Source of the DNA: Chthoniobacterales bacterium
GTDB taxonomy: Bacteria > Verrucomicrobiota > Verrucomicrobiia > Chthoniobacterales > UBA10450
Length of the DNA: 36,537 nt
Direction of reading: 5' to 3'
NCBI GenBank assembly: GCA_025929155.1
Contig: JAICMR010000016.1
Coordinates: 1-36,537 of the forward strand
The number at the start of each line of letters is the position of its first letter. The first letter of the stretch is position 1. Shown one piece after another: positions 1-8,338 of the stretch. A model generated the notes under the pieces. It worked only from the letters and a program-made list of their open reading frames with translations. It searched no databases and was not told the origin of the DNA. A program made the translations under genes and the position numbers.

Positions 1-77
1 CGCGGAGAACGCACGCGCCGGCGATCCACGACGTCATCCTGAAGAGCGGTTACAAAGCGGCGCCGATCGCGGATTAA
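1..77 (+). CDS. C-terminal end of an unidentified protein (cut by window start)
   Basis: Reading from base 3, an open frame runs to a TAA stop at 75-77 and encodes about 24 residues, ending HDVILKSGYKAAPIAD. The mix of residues looks like a real protein tail, unlike the Arg/Pro-rich alternatives in the other frames. Too little is present to name a family. The gene would be convergent with the agmatine deiminase gene that ends at 325. Confidence 0.35.
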   Translation, partial: RRTHAPAIHDVILKSGYKAAPIAD

Positions 78-145
78 GCGGCCGCTGCTCGCAATGCGGC
101 AGCCGAAGATCCAGCGCAGGGCCCACAAGACTGCAGAATCCAGCT

Positions 146-288
146 GTCATCTTGAGCATGATCTCGAATGGTGATGCCGGCGCCTGATGACCTCAACATG
201 GCGCGGGAGGCGCGTGCGCTGCCAAGCGGCAATCTTCAAGGCGGTTCCGCGGGATCCTTCGACTCCGCTGCGCTGTGCTCACGATGAC
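146..288. repeat. MITE-like element, GTCATC family (copy A), degenerate
   Basis: This copy starts with GTCATCTTGAGCATGATC and ends with a CTCACGATGAC type sequence, so its two ends are imperfect inverted repeats. It fills most of the otherwise empty 78-324 gap, in which I see no gene. It belongs to the same family as the elements at 2334-2458, 19958-20091 and 23645-23854. There is no coding capacity, so any movement would have depended on a transposase elsewhere. Confidence 0.5.
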
Positions 289-324
289 GCCTTCGCGCGC
301 GCTGCTTCGTTGTATCAGTTGCCG

Positions 325-1380
325 TTACAGAGCCGGTTGCTGCTGCGTGAGACAATGAAACGCGCCGAGCCCCCAGATCAGCTCGCGGCAATCAATCGAC
401 AGAATGCGCCGGTTCGGAAACGCGCGCTGCAAAACCTCCACCGCGATCTCGTCGTTGGGATCGGCAAAAGCCGGCAGCAGCACGCTCGTGTTCGCGATGT
501 AGAAGTTCGCGTAGCTTGCCGGCAGGCGCAGACCTTCCCGATCGATCCGCGACGGCATTGGCAACTCGAGGATCTCCAGCGATTCTCCATTTATCGTTAG
601 GCGGCGAAGCCGCTCCAGGTTCTCCTGGAGCGGCGCGTAATTCGAGTCCGGTTCATTTTTCTCGACCACCGTCACGACCGTTCGCTCGCTCACAAAGCGC
701 GTCAGATCGTCGATGTGTCCGTCGGTGTCATCGCCTTCGATCCCGTCGCCGAGCCAGAGAATTTCGCGCACGCCAAGGAAATCGCGGAGCCGCTGCTCGA
801 TCTGCTCGCGGTTCATCTCCGGGTTACGATTCGGATTCAACAGGCAACTTTCCGATGTCAACAACGCGCCTGCTCCGTTCACGTCGATCGAGCCGCCTTC
901 CAAGATCATTTGGGGATAAAAAACCGGCAGCTCCAGTTCCGCTGCGATCCGCGTCGGCACCACATCGTCGAGATCGTATGGCGGATATTTCCCGCCCCAG
1001 GCATTGTAATCCCAATCGACCACCGCAAGACGCGGTTCCGCGTGACGAGTGAGAAAAATCGGTCCGTGATCGCGGCACCACGGCTCGTTCGTCGGAACTT
1101 CATGAAACGTCAGGCGCTCGTTAGGTAAACCACTGAGCGCGGCGCGCGCTTCCGCTTCGTGGGCGCCGTTAGAGACGTTGATGTTCACCGGCTCCGACTC
1201 GAGCAGCGCCCCCACCATCGCGCGCAAAATTGGCAGCACAGGATCGTAGGAATCGGGAAAACTGATCCCTTCGCGCCGCGGCCAGGAGAGCCAGGTGGCG
1301 GAGTGTGGTTCCCATTCCGCCGGCATGCGGTAACCGAGCTCCGCGGGTGTCTTGTCGTTAGGCATGAGGAAACCTAGCAT
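325..1380 (-). CDS. aguA: Agmatine deiminase (agmatine iminohydrolase)
   Basis: This enzyme hydrolyses agmatine to N-carbamoylputrescine and ammonia in the arginine-decarboxylase route to putrescine. The 351-residue protein carries the family signatures in order: the N-terminal MPAEWEPHSATWLSWP block (19-34), WCRDHGP (101-107), EGGS (161-164), DTDGHID (219-225, with catalytic His222) and the C-terminal GAFHCLTQQ, where Cys343 is the expected nucleophile. Length is normal for the peptidyl-arginine-deiminase-like family (PF04371). The ATG at 1380 has a good GGAGAGGG ribosome site just upstream; an ATG five codons in is the alternative. The usual partner, N-carbamoylputrescine amidase, is not visible here. 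The gene holds three copies of the CGTTAGG core, read as LT, PNE and PND. Confidence 0.93.
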   Translation of the reverse strand: MLGFLMPNDKTPAELGYRMPAEWEPHSATWLSWPRREGISFPDSYDPVLPILRAMVGALLESEPVNINVSNGAHEAEARAALSGLPNERLTFHEVPTNEPWCRDHGPIFLTRHAEPRLAVVDWDYNAWGGKYPPYDLDDVVPTRIAAELELPVFYPQMILEGGSIDVNGAGALLTSESCLLNPNRNPEMNREQIEQRLRDFLGVREILWLGDGIEGDDTDGHIDDLTRFVSERTVVTVVEKNEPDSNYAPLQENLERLRRLTINGESLEILELPMPSRIDREGLRLPASYANFYIANTSVLLPAFADPNDEIAVEVLQRAFPNRRILSIDCRELIWGLGAFHCLTQQQPAL

Positions 1381-1444
1381 TCCATTCCCTCTCCTGCTCT
1401 AATCCTGCTTCCTTCTGGCGAGCAAGAGCAGGAGAAGAAGCTTA

Positions 1445-3988
1445 TCACCCGAACCGGCGCTGCTGCGAGGCGAGGAGCGGCGGGAAATCGAGCACCGTGG
1501 GCGAGCTGGTTCGCGCCAGCAACTGTCCCGCCGCAATCTTCAGCTCACGCCATCGTTCCCATTCCAAATCCGGCGCGGCCGCGATGTGCCGAAGCAAGCT
1601 GCGCCATTCCATTAAGGCGCGCTCGATGTCGCCGTGACGCAACGCCTCAGACGTGATCCGGTAGCGCCCGCTCACGCTGTTCACGACTTCTCGAATGACT
1701 TCTGACGCCCCCGCGCCGTAATGCACCGGCACGCCCATCTCGAGGTAACCGGGGTGATCCGCGCGTTCATACGTCGTCTGACAAAGCGCCCCAAGCCGAC
1801 CGGCGAGGTGGGAATCCTCCCCGGCAAAACGCGGACCCGCGCGAATGTTGGCAAGATCAAAGACCAGGTCCTCGATTGGGTAACGTTCGTCTTCGAGCGC
1901 GGCCGCGACAGCCAGACCTTCACCGCCTTGGAAAAAGCCAAAGACCACGCCGCGGCGCCTCGGCGTCCCGTCCGGCTCGACCAGCCCGAGCCGACGCCAG
2001 GCATACGCGGGGGAGGCGACGATCTCGACGCTGAGGTCATGTTCCAGTTCGGAACAAGCCCGGCAAACCACCGGGAGCGCGGCGCGCTCCGGCGGATCAA
2101 GCAGATCCGCGCCTAACGAATCCCGGATTGCGCTCATCTGCACATTCGAAAAGTCGATCCGCGCCGAAATTGTCCTCCCGCGCCTAACGACTTCATAAAA
2201 TTGGCCGCCTCCACTCCACTCCGGCATTCGCTCCCGCGCGAGATCGATCAATTTGGCTTCCGGCAAGATCTTCGGGCCGGCTAATTTCCGAAGCGGCTTC
2301 ACCAGGAGCACCGCGGGGTCGTTGGTAACCTGCGTCATCGCGAGCGGAGCCGAGGCATCCGGTGGAATTGCATGAAACGTCTCGTCCGCGGCTTTTCCGG
2401 CAGCGCCACGGGATCCCTCGAGTGCGCGCCGCCTCCGCGGCGCTCCGCTCGGGATGACCGGCTGATCGTCGGGCAAGACCGTCGCCAGCGGCACTTCCCG
2501 GCCATAGATTCGCTTCTCCTTTAGTCGGCAGAGATTTCCAAGTGGGAAGCGGTCCAGCGATGCAGGAAGAGTGAGCGCCGGAACCCAGCGTTCCTTCTGC
2601 CTAACGATAAGCTGGCCGAGGGTCGTCTCGACCACCTCGCCGCGCGGTTCCCATTCGCCCGCGCTGTTCTGGATTTCCGCGATCGGTCGCCTAACGAATC
2701 GCGCGCGCTCCGCATCTACCCAGAGTCCGCATGGTTTCGGCCCGGTCGCGAGCGAATGCTCGATGCCAAGCGGAACTTTCTGCACGCTGAACAGCGACCG
2801 GCTCAGCTCGATTGCGGCTGCGAAAGGCTGTTCGCCGCATTCCGCCGCGGCGCGCATTACGCTGATCAAGCTCGGCCAGTCCACCTGGGTCGCGCGCTTC
2901 AACTGCCGCGGCCGGCCGAAGCTCAGGCGCGGCTGATCCCGCGTGAAAAGAATAAAGCCAGTGTCATCCAGTCCGCGGCGACCGGCGCGGCCGAACATCT
3001 GCAAAAGCTCGTCCGGCTGCACCTGACGCTCAAAGTTTCCCGACAGATAACGCGTGTCAGTGATCAAAACCGAGCGCATCGAGAAATTGATTCCGGCCGC
3101 AAGTCCCATCGTGGCGACGACGACGTTGAGTTGTCCCGCTTTCGCGAGCGGCTCGATCAACCCCGCGCGCGCCGCGTAGCTGAGCCCGCTGTGGTGATAG
3201 GCAATCCGGCTGCGCAATAATTTCGTCAGACGTTTCCCCGCGAGCTGCTCCTGAGCGAGTGAAAGCGGAAGCGGATCGCGCACCGGCACCGCGCTCGCAA
3301 TCGCCTGCGCCAGTTCCTCGGTCGCATTGCGGCGCGGCGCGAAAACCAGGATCGGCGCGAGCCCGGCATGAAGAGCGCGCGCAATCATCCGCGGCCAAAA
3401 TTCCCGCGCCTTGGAGAAACCGGCATCGGGCAGGTTTTGCAGATCGACTTCGTGCTGCGGCACCGGCCGTTGTTCATGTCTAACCAGAACTGCGTCACGC
3501 CCATTCCGCCGCAACCACTCGACCACGTCTTGCGGATTGTTCACGCTCCCGCTGAGCAACAACAGTTGCGTTGTTGGCGGGGCGAGCGCGAGCGACAACT
3601 CGTAATGCACACCGCGCACCGGATCGGCGATGAGCTGGTATTCATCGACCACGAGCAGGCGCGGACCCTGGCGGCGGAGGAAACGCGCGCGCTGCGTTTC
3701 AAGAGTCGCGACGACCACTTTCGCGTGGAGATTCAACGCGAGATCGCCCGTCGCAATTCCGACGTCCCAGCCGCGCGCGCGCCATTCCGCGAGCTTATCG
3801 TTCGCTAAGGCGCGGGTCGGGACGGTGAAAACGGCCTGGCCCTTCAGCGAGGGATAGAGCAGCTCGAAAATGTAGGTTTTCCCCGCGCCGGTCGGCGCAT
3901 GCACGACGACGTCCTGACCCGATTGAAGCGCGCGGACCGCTTCCTGTTGCCAGAGATCAGGGACGACCAGGTTGATCTCCAGCGCCAT
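1445..3988 (-). CDS. Ski2-like DEAD/DEAH superfamily 2 helicase
   Basis: Predicted ATP-dependent nucleic-acid helicase of 847 residues. Seen in order: Walker A APTGAGKT (31-38), motif Ia VPTRALA, motif II as DEYQ (115-118) instead of DEAD/DEAH, motif III SGS (146-148), YHHSGLS (264-270), VVATMGLAAGIN and motif VI GRAGRRG (333-339). The QMFGRAGRRG block and long C-terminal region resemble Ski2/Mtr4-type enzymes. The open frame extends upstream to 4219, but that part translates low-complexity spacer; the ATG at 3988 begins where helicase homology starts. Residues of about 511-552 are encoded by an inserted palindromic element (2334-2458), in frame. Substrate and role are unknown. It carries four CGTTAGG copies. 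Confidence 0.85.
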   Translation of the reverse strand: MALEINLVVPDLWQQEAVRALQSGQDVVVHAPTGAGKTYIFELLYPSLKGQAVFTVPTRALANDKLAEWRARGWDVGIATGDLALNLHAKVVVATLETQRARFLRRQGPRLLVVDEYQLIADPVRGVHYELSLALAPPTTQLLLLSGSVNNPQDVVEWLRRNGRDAVLVRHEQRPVPQHEVDLQNLPDAGFSKAREFWPRMIARALHAGLAPILVFAPRRNATEELAQAIASAVPVRDPLPLSLAQEQLAGKRLTKLLRSRIAYHHSGLSYAARAGLIEPLAKAGQLNVVVATMGLAAGINFSMRSVLITDTRYLSGNFERQVQPDELLQMFGRAGRRGLDDTGFILFTRDQPRLSFGRPRQLKRATQVDWPSLISVMRAAAECGEQPFAAAIELSRSLFSVQKVPLGIEHSLATGPKPCGLWVDAERARFVRRPIAEIQNSAGEWEPRGEVVETTLGQLIVRQKERWVPALTLPASLDRFPLGNLCRLKEKRIYGREVPLATVLPDDQPVIPSGAPRRRRALEGSRGAAGKAADETFHAIPPDASAPLAMTQVTNDPAVLLVKPLRKLAGPKILPEAKLIDLARERMPEWSGGGQFYEVVRRGRTISARIDFSNVQMSAIRDSLGADLLDPPERAALPVVCRACSELEHDLSVEIVASPAYAWRRLGLVEPDGTPRRRGVVFGFFQGGEGLAVAAALEDERYPIEDLVFDLANIRAGPRFAGEDSHLAGRLGALCQTTYERADHPGYLEMGVPVHYGAGASEVIREVVNSVSGRYRITSEALRHGDIERALMEWRSLLRHIAAAPDLEWERWRELKIAAGQLLARTSSPTVLDFPPLLASQQRRFG
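2334..2458. repeat. MITE-like element (copy B), inserted in frame in the helicase gene
   Basis: The 125-bp segment begins GTCATCGCGAGCGGAGCC and ends GGCGCTCCGCTCGGGATGAC; the ends are inverted repeats of about 18 bp. It contains no stop in the helicase frame and adds an Arg/Ala-rich stretch (VIPSGAPRRRRALEGSRG and following) between conserved parts of the protein. It is the clearest member of the family because both ends are intact. Confidence 0.7.
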
Positions 3989-4231
3989 CGTGCGGAAAAG
4001 ATGGCGGGCTCCCGGTAGGCGGGCAACCTGCCGTTCGCTGCGGCCGCCATCTTCCGGGGAAAGACCGGCTGCCAGCCAGTCGCACTTCAGCGATTCTCGT
4101 CCAGGCCCCTCACGAATCTCAAGAGCGGGCCTGCTCGTTAGGCCACGCCTCGATAAGGTTCGGCGGAGACTCCGCCGAACCGCAGGCTGCCAGCCGGTCC
4201 TTCCCGGCCGAAGATACAAACCCGCGCCGGT
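3989..4231. other. Repeat-rich spacer upstream of the helicase gene
   Basis: This 243-bp spacer holds two related GGCTGCCAGCC-type blocks (about 4065-4075 and 4185-4195), a CGTTAGG copy at 4135 and a perfect hairpin at 4157-4181. It is open in the helicase frame, but the product would be Arg/Gly-rich and unlike a real domain, so I treat it as non-coding. Confidence 0.5.
4157..4181. repeat. Perfect hairpin, 11-bp arms with 3-nt loop
   Basis: GGTTCGGCGGA, then GAC, then TCCGCCGAACC form an exact inverted repeat. It lies between two minus-strand genes, upstream of the helicase start and downstream of the lipoprotein stop. It has no following T-run on the minus strand, so a REP-like or processing hairpin fits better than an intrinsic terminator. 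Confidence 0.7.
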
Positions 4232-4870
4232 CTAATGCAGATGCGCGGCAGCGCGGTGGTGGCCTTCCAATTCCAGCACCATGCGCTTGATGTGGCGGTA
4301 TTTTTGGTGCCGCGCGAGCTTGCGCAGACTCGTCGCCGGATCGCCCCATTGCACGATCTGGATCGCTTCCTGGCGCACGCCCCAGCCGTTCATGTCACGC
4401 GGAGTCGCCATGTAGAGATCGATCGTGTTCCGCCCCGCAAGAGCCCAGCCGTAATCTTCCACCCGATAAAGTTGCCCGGTCGCGAGGATCCGAAAAATTG
4501 TGCCGGCCGGCCAACGCGACCAATCCGCGGCGGCGCTGCCGTAGATTTGACCGGAGAAGTTATCCATCACGAATGGCTGCGCGCGCGGCATGTAAGCGAT
4601 CTGTTGATAACCTGCGGCGTTTTCGGACGCGCCGGCCGGGACGGCGCGCGGCACCGTTGGCCGCGAAGCGGCGTGCAGCTCGGTCCCGAGCGCGGTGAGC
4701 CGGCCGTATTGCCGATGATCCGCTTCGCTGTGTGTATAAGCGGTCGTACGGACGTTTTGAAACTCGGCGTGGGCCAGCGGCTTTTCGTAGGGCGGCAGAT
4801 GACGTGAAGTGCCGCAGGCTCCTAACGAGAGCGCGGCGAGGCCGGCAAAGAGAGCGGAAACGAATTTCAT
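4232..4870 (-). CDS. 3D-domain lipoprotein (cell-wall associated)
   Basis: A 212-residue exported lipoprotein. The N-terminus has a short positive start, a hydrophobic stretch and the lipobox LGAC, with Cys19 as the lipidation site. The C-terminal half carries the 3D-domain signature (PF06725): YRVEDYGWALAGRNTIDLYM region (135-154), with Asp139 and Asp151 and the following WGVR motif. 3D domains form double-psi beta barrels like those of MltA-type lytic transglycosylases, so a role in peptidoglycan turnover is plausible, but catalytic activity cannot be read from the sequence. A CGTTAGG copy at 4820-4828 encodes the SLG of the lipobox region itself. The start at 4870 is the only sensible one ahead of the signal peptide. 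Confidence 0.8.
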   Translation of the reverse strand: MKFVSALFAGLAALSLGACGTSRHLPPYEKPLAHAEFQNVRTTAYTHSEADHRQYGRLTALGTELHAASRPTVPRAVPAGASENAAGYQQIAYMPRAQPFVMDNFSGQIYGSAAADWSRWPAGTIFRILATGQLYRVEDYGWALAGRNTIDLYMATPRDMNGWGVRQEAIQIVQWGDPATSLRKLARHQKYRHIKRMVLELEGHHRAAAHLH

Positions 4871-4941
4871 TCTCCGAGGTGAGTCGCGAAGTTATTAACA
4901 GTTATTCACAAGCGCGACAAGCACGGCTGCGAGCGATTTTC

Positions 4942-5025
4942 TTAACCGCAGAGAGCGCAGAGACGAAGACGATCCAGAGACGTTAGTCCAGGGATTTACT
5001 TCGGCTCTGCGCTCTCCGCGGTTAA
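4942..5025. repeat. Large inverted repeat (21-bp arms) before kbl
   Basis: The arms at 4942-4962 and 5005-5025 are inverted copies with 20 of 21 positions matching; each includes the block TTAACCGC followed by GAGAGCGCAGAG. The loop is about 42 nt. It sits in the 271-bp gap between the divergent lipoprotein and kbl genes, where no other feature is evident. Similar AACCGCAGAG repeats are common as dispersed elements in environmental genomes. Confidence 0.75.
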
Positions 5026-5141
5026 TTTCCGGCCGCGAGCGACCGAAGCCGAGCCGGCAGGAAGAATGCCTGAGTTATGTCGCAACTACCGTGGTTCGAG
5101 CGGCTGCATGACAACCCACGGCCGATGCTCGAAACTGCTCG

Positions 5142-6326
5142 ATGCTCGCCCAATTTGCCGACCACATTTCTAAGACTCTCGACGACATCAAGGCGCAGGG
5201 TCTTTTCAAAACTGAGCGCGTCATCACCGGCCCGCAGAATGCCGAGATCCCGATTGCGGACGGCCGGCGCGTGATCAACCTGTGTGCTAATAATTACCTT
5301 GGCTTGGCCGACAACCCGGAGCTGATCGCAGCGGCGAAGGAAGCGCTCGGCACGCACGGTTTTGGAATGGCGAGCGTGCGTTTCATCTGCGGCACGCAGG
5401 ACATCCATAAGGAGCTGGAGAATGCCCTAACGAACTTCCTCGGAACCGAGGAGACGATCCTTTATCCTTCCTGTTTCGATGCGAACGGCGGGCTTTTCGA
5501 AACATTGTTAGGCACGGAGGACGCGGTCATCTCCGACGAGCTGAATCACGCGAGCATCATCGATGGCGTGCGGCTGTGTAAGGCGCGGCGCTATCGCTAC
5601 AAAAATAACGACATGAGCGACCTCGAGGCGCAGTTGCAGGCGGCGAAAGACGCGCGCTTCCGGCTCATCGCAACCGACGGTGTTTTCTCGATGGACGGCA
5701 CGATCGCGAACCTCAAAGGCATTTGCGATCTCGCGCAAAAATATGAGGCGCTGGTCATGGTGGACGACGCGCATGCCGCCGGGTTCATCGGCAAGACCGG
5801 GCGCGGGACGCCGGAACATTGCGGCGTGCAGGGCCGGGTCGATGTCCTTACCGGGACGCTCGGCAAAGCGCTCGGCGGCGCGAGCGGCGGTTACACGAGC
5901 GGTCGCAAAGAGATCGTTGGGCTGCTCCGGCAACGCTCGCGGCCCTACCTTTTCTCGAACAGCGTTGCGCCTCCGATCGTGGCCGCCTCTTTGAAAGCGC
6001 TGGAGCTTTTAACTTCTTCGACTGAGCTGCGCGATAAGCTGGAGGAGAACACGAAATATTTTCGAGACGCGCTCACGGAAGCGGGCCTAACGATCAAGCC
6101 AGGGACCCATCCGATCGTCCCGATTATGCTCGGCGACGCCGCGCTTTCGCAGAAATTCGCGACTCGGATGCTGGAGAAAGGCGTCTATGTCGTCGGCTTT
6201 TTCTATCCAGTCGTGCCGCACGGCACCGCCCGCGTGCGCACGCAGGTCTCGGCCGCGCATACCCGCGAGGACTTGGAGCGTGCGGTGAAAGCGTTCGCCG
6301 AGACGCAGACGGAACTCGTTACGTAA
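5142..6326 (+). CDS. kbl: Glycine C-acetyltransferase (2-amino-3-ketobutyrate CoA ligase)
   Basis: PLP-dependent alpha-oxoamine synthase that cleaves 2-amino-3-ketobutyrate with CoA to glycine and acetyl-CoA, the second step of threonine breakdown. The 394-residue product aligns along its length with E. coli Kbl (398). Signatures seen: [12 protein letters not shown] (48-59), [15 protein letters not shown] (72-86), VDDAHAAGF (207-215) for the cofactor ring, and [14 protein letters not shown] with the PLP lysine at Lys242. The ATG at 5142 matches the family start although it has no clear ribosome site. The usual partner, threonine 3-dehydrogenase, is not adjacent. Two CGTTAGG copies are inside, both read as LT. 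Confidence 0.93.
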   Translation: MLAQFADHISKTLDDIKAQGLFKTERVITGPQNAEIPIADGRRVINLCANNYLGLADNPELIAAAKEALGTHGFGMASVRFICGTQDIHKELENALTNFLGTEETILYPSCFDANGGLFETLLGTEDAVISDELNHASIIDGVRLCKARRYRYKNNDMSDLEAQLQAAKDARFRLIATDGVFSMDGTIANLKGICDLAQKYEALVMVDDAHAAGFIGKTGRGTPEHCGVQGRVDVLTGTLGKALGGASGGYTSGRKEIVGLLRQRSRPYLFSNSVAPPIVAASLKALELLTSSTELRDKLEENTKYFRDALTEAGLTIKPGTHPIVPIMLGDAALSQKFATRMLEKGVYVVGFFYPVVPHGTARVRTQVSAAHTREDLERAVKAFAETQTELVT

Positions 6327-6385
6327 CGGTCGCTGTGTTCGAGGCGGAGCTTTGCGCGAGTTGCGGCCATGCGTAGCATCGTCGC

Positions 6386-7201
6386 GTGTCCTCGCCAATT
6401 CTCCGTCGCAACAACGTCCATGTTTCCGGTGCGGGCACGCAGCCGATGCTCTTCGCCCACGGCTTCGGGTGCGACCAGAACATGTGGCGCTTCGTCACGC
6501 CGGCTTTTGCGGATCGTTACGAACTTGTGCTCTTCGATTACGTCGGCTCCGGCAAATCGGACCTGAGCGCATACGATCCGCAGCGTTACAGCTCGCTCCA
6601 AGGCTACGCTCAGGACGTGCTCGAAATCTGCGACGCGCTCGATCTGCGCGACGTCATTTTCGTCGGGCATTCCGTCAGCAGCGTGATCGGCGTGCTCGCG
6701 GCGAATCGCGCGCCAGAGCATTTTGAGCGGCTGATTCTGATCGGGCCTTCGCCTTCATACATCAATGATCCGCCGGATTTCATCGGGGGTTTCGAGCGCG
6801 AAGACATCGCGGGGTTGCTCGAGATGATGGATAAAAATTACCTCGGATGGGCCAGTTTTCTCGCGCCAGCGGTGATGAAGAATCCCGATCGCGGCGAACT
6901 GAGCGCGGAACTCGAACAAAGTTTCTGCGCAACCGACCCGAAGATTGCGCGCCGTTTCGCCGAGATCACTTTTCTCTCCGATCACCGCGCCGAGTTTCCC
7001 AATCTCCGAGTGCCGGCGCTGATCATGCAATGTGCGGACGACATGATCGCGCCGCAGCCGGTCGGAGAATGGCTGGCGCGCGAGATTCCGCAGAACCGTT
7101 TTCGCCAGATGCAGGCGACCGGGCATTGCCCGCACATGAGCGCCCCGGAGGAGACGATCCAGATTATGAACGATTACCTGAGACTTCCCGTCAGGAGTTA
7201 G
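6386..7201 (+). CDS. RsbQ-type alpha/beta hydrolase
   Basis: Soluble alpha/beta hydrolase of 271 residues, the size of Bacillus subtilis RsbQ. The catalytic triad is readable as Ser96 (GHSVS), Asp219 (CADDMI) and His247 (ATGHCPH), the same numbering as in RsbQ. The N-terminus has the HGFGCDQNMW oxyanion-hole region. In B. subtilis, RsbQ works with the PAS domain of RsbP in the energy-stress response, and the plant receptors D14/KAI2 belong to the same family. Here the next gene, 22 bp downstream, encodes a PAS histidine kinase, so the hydrolase may generate or present the ligand of that PAS domain (inference). The start is GTG at 6386. Confidence 0.88.
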   Translation: MSSPILRRNNVHVSGAGTQPMLFAHGFGCDQNMWRFVTPAFADRYELVLFDYVGSGKSDLSAYDPQRYSSLQGYAQDVLEICDALDLRDVIFVGHSVSSVIGVLAANRAPEHFERLILIGPSPSYINDPPDFIGGFEREDIAGLLEMMDKNYLGWASFLAPAVMKNPDRGELSAELEQSFCATDPKIARRFAEITFLSDHRAEFPNLRVPALIMQCADDMIAPQPVGEWLAREIPQNRFRQMQATGHCPHMSAPEETIQIMNDYLRLPVRS

Positions 7202-7223
7202 GTCTTTAGACTGTGGATTGCTG

Positions 7224-8330
7224 ATGGACCCACTGCTCGATCGCGCCCCGTGCGGCTACGTCGCGTTCAACGACGAAGGCATCATGCGGATGGTCAACCG
7301 AACCCTCGCGGAATTGTTAGGCTACCGGAGCGAAGAGCTGGTCGGGCGGCATTTTGAAACGCTGCTCAACGTCGGCGCGCGCATTTTTTATCAGACGCAT
7401 TTCTTCCCGGTGCTGAAGCTGCATGGCGAAGCCGAGGAGGTTTATCTGACTCTGCGCAGCCGGGACGGCGAACAGATTCCGGTCCTGACAAACGGCATCC
7501 GGCGCGAACGTGATGGAGAGATGCTGAACGAAGTCATCCTCGTCCGCATGCTCCAGCGGGCGCAATATGAGGACGAACTGTTGCGCGCAAAACACGCCGC
7601 CGAAATTGCCAGCGAGGCGAAAGCGAAATTCCTCTCGATGATGTCGCACGAATTGCGCACACCGCTCCAGGCGATCACCGGCTACTGCGACCTGCTCCTG
7701 GCCGAAGGAGGCGCGCCATTGAGCGGCGAGCAGCGGAGCGATCTGAACTCGGTCAAGAGCGCGAGCGAAGAACTCGTTAGGCTGTTGAACGACATCCTCG
7801 ATTTTGCACGCCTGGAAAGTGGTGCGAGCAAAATTCAGCTCGCCAGCCTTTCAGTCGAGGCCGCCCTGGCCCGCGCTGAAGCGCTCGTGATCCCCAAGCT
7901 CGCCGAAGCGCAGCTCAGTTACTCCCGGATCGGTTGCGGCGCGGATCTGTACTTGCGCGCGCAGGCTGATCGCCTCCAACAGGTGCTCCTGAACTTGCTG
8001 ACGAATGCGATCAAATTCACGCCCGCTCATGGCATCATTACGATCGAATGCGCGGGCGACGAGCGCTTCACCCGCATTGCCGTCCGCGACACCGGCTGCG
8101 GCATTCCACCCGAACATCTCAGCCGCATCTTCGAGCCGTTCGTCCAGGTGGATCGGAATCGGATCGACTCGCGCCAGCGCGGCGTCGGCCTCGGTCTCGC
8201 CATTTGCCGGGAGCTCGTCGAAGCGATGGGCGGCAGGTTGTCGGTCGAAAGCGAAGTCGGTGTCGGCTCGATCTTTACGGTCGTCTTGCCGAGCGCGGAG
8301 GCCGAAGTGAATTTAGCCGCGCGAGTTTAG
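7224..8330 (+). CDS. Cytoplasmic PAS-domain sensor histidine kinase
   Basis: The 368-residue kinase has no membrane segments. An N-terminal PAS domain (about 5-110: APCGYVAFNDEGIMRMVNRT, LLGYRSEELVG) is followed by HisKA with the phospho-acceptor His142 in SHELRTPL, then a HATPase with N-box LLNLLTNAIKFT, G1 DTGCGIP, F-box IFEPF and G2 GVGLGLAI. It autophosphorylates on histidine and should hand phosphate to a response regulator; the NtrC-type regulator at 9687 is the only one nearby and is a candidate only. The ATG at 7224 was chosen over the in-frame TTG at 7218. It probably forms an operon with the RsbQ-type hydrolase. One CGTTAGG copy (VR) lies in the kinase core. Confidence 0.9.
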   Translation: MDPLLDRAPCGYVAFNDEGIMRMVNRTLAELLGYRSEELVGRHFETLLNVGARIFYQTHFFPVLKLHGEAEEVYLTLRSRDGEQIPVLTNGIRRERDGEMLNEVILVRMLQRAQYEDELLRAKHAAEIASEAKAKFLSMMSHELRTPLQAITGYCDLLLAEGGAPLSGEQRSDLNSVKSASEELVRLLNDILDFARLESGASKIQLASLSVEAALARAEALVIPKLAEAQLSYSRIGCGADLYLRAQADRLQQVLLNLLTNAIKFTPAHGIITIECAGDERFTRIAVRDTGCGIPPEHLSRIFEPFVQVDRNRIDSRQRGVGLGLAICRELVEAMGGRLSVESEVGVGSIFTVVLPSAEAEVNLAARV

Positions 8331-8338
8331 TACGCAGC

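Noticed and set aside
3989-4219. Upstream extension of the helicase frame
   Set aside because: The extra 77 residues translate spacer repeats and a hairpin; helicase homology starts at the ATG at 3988.
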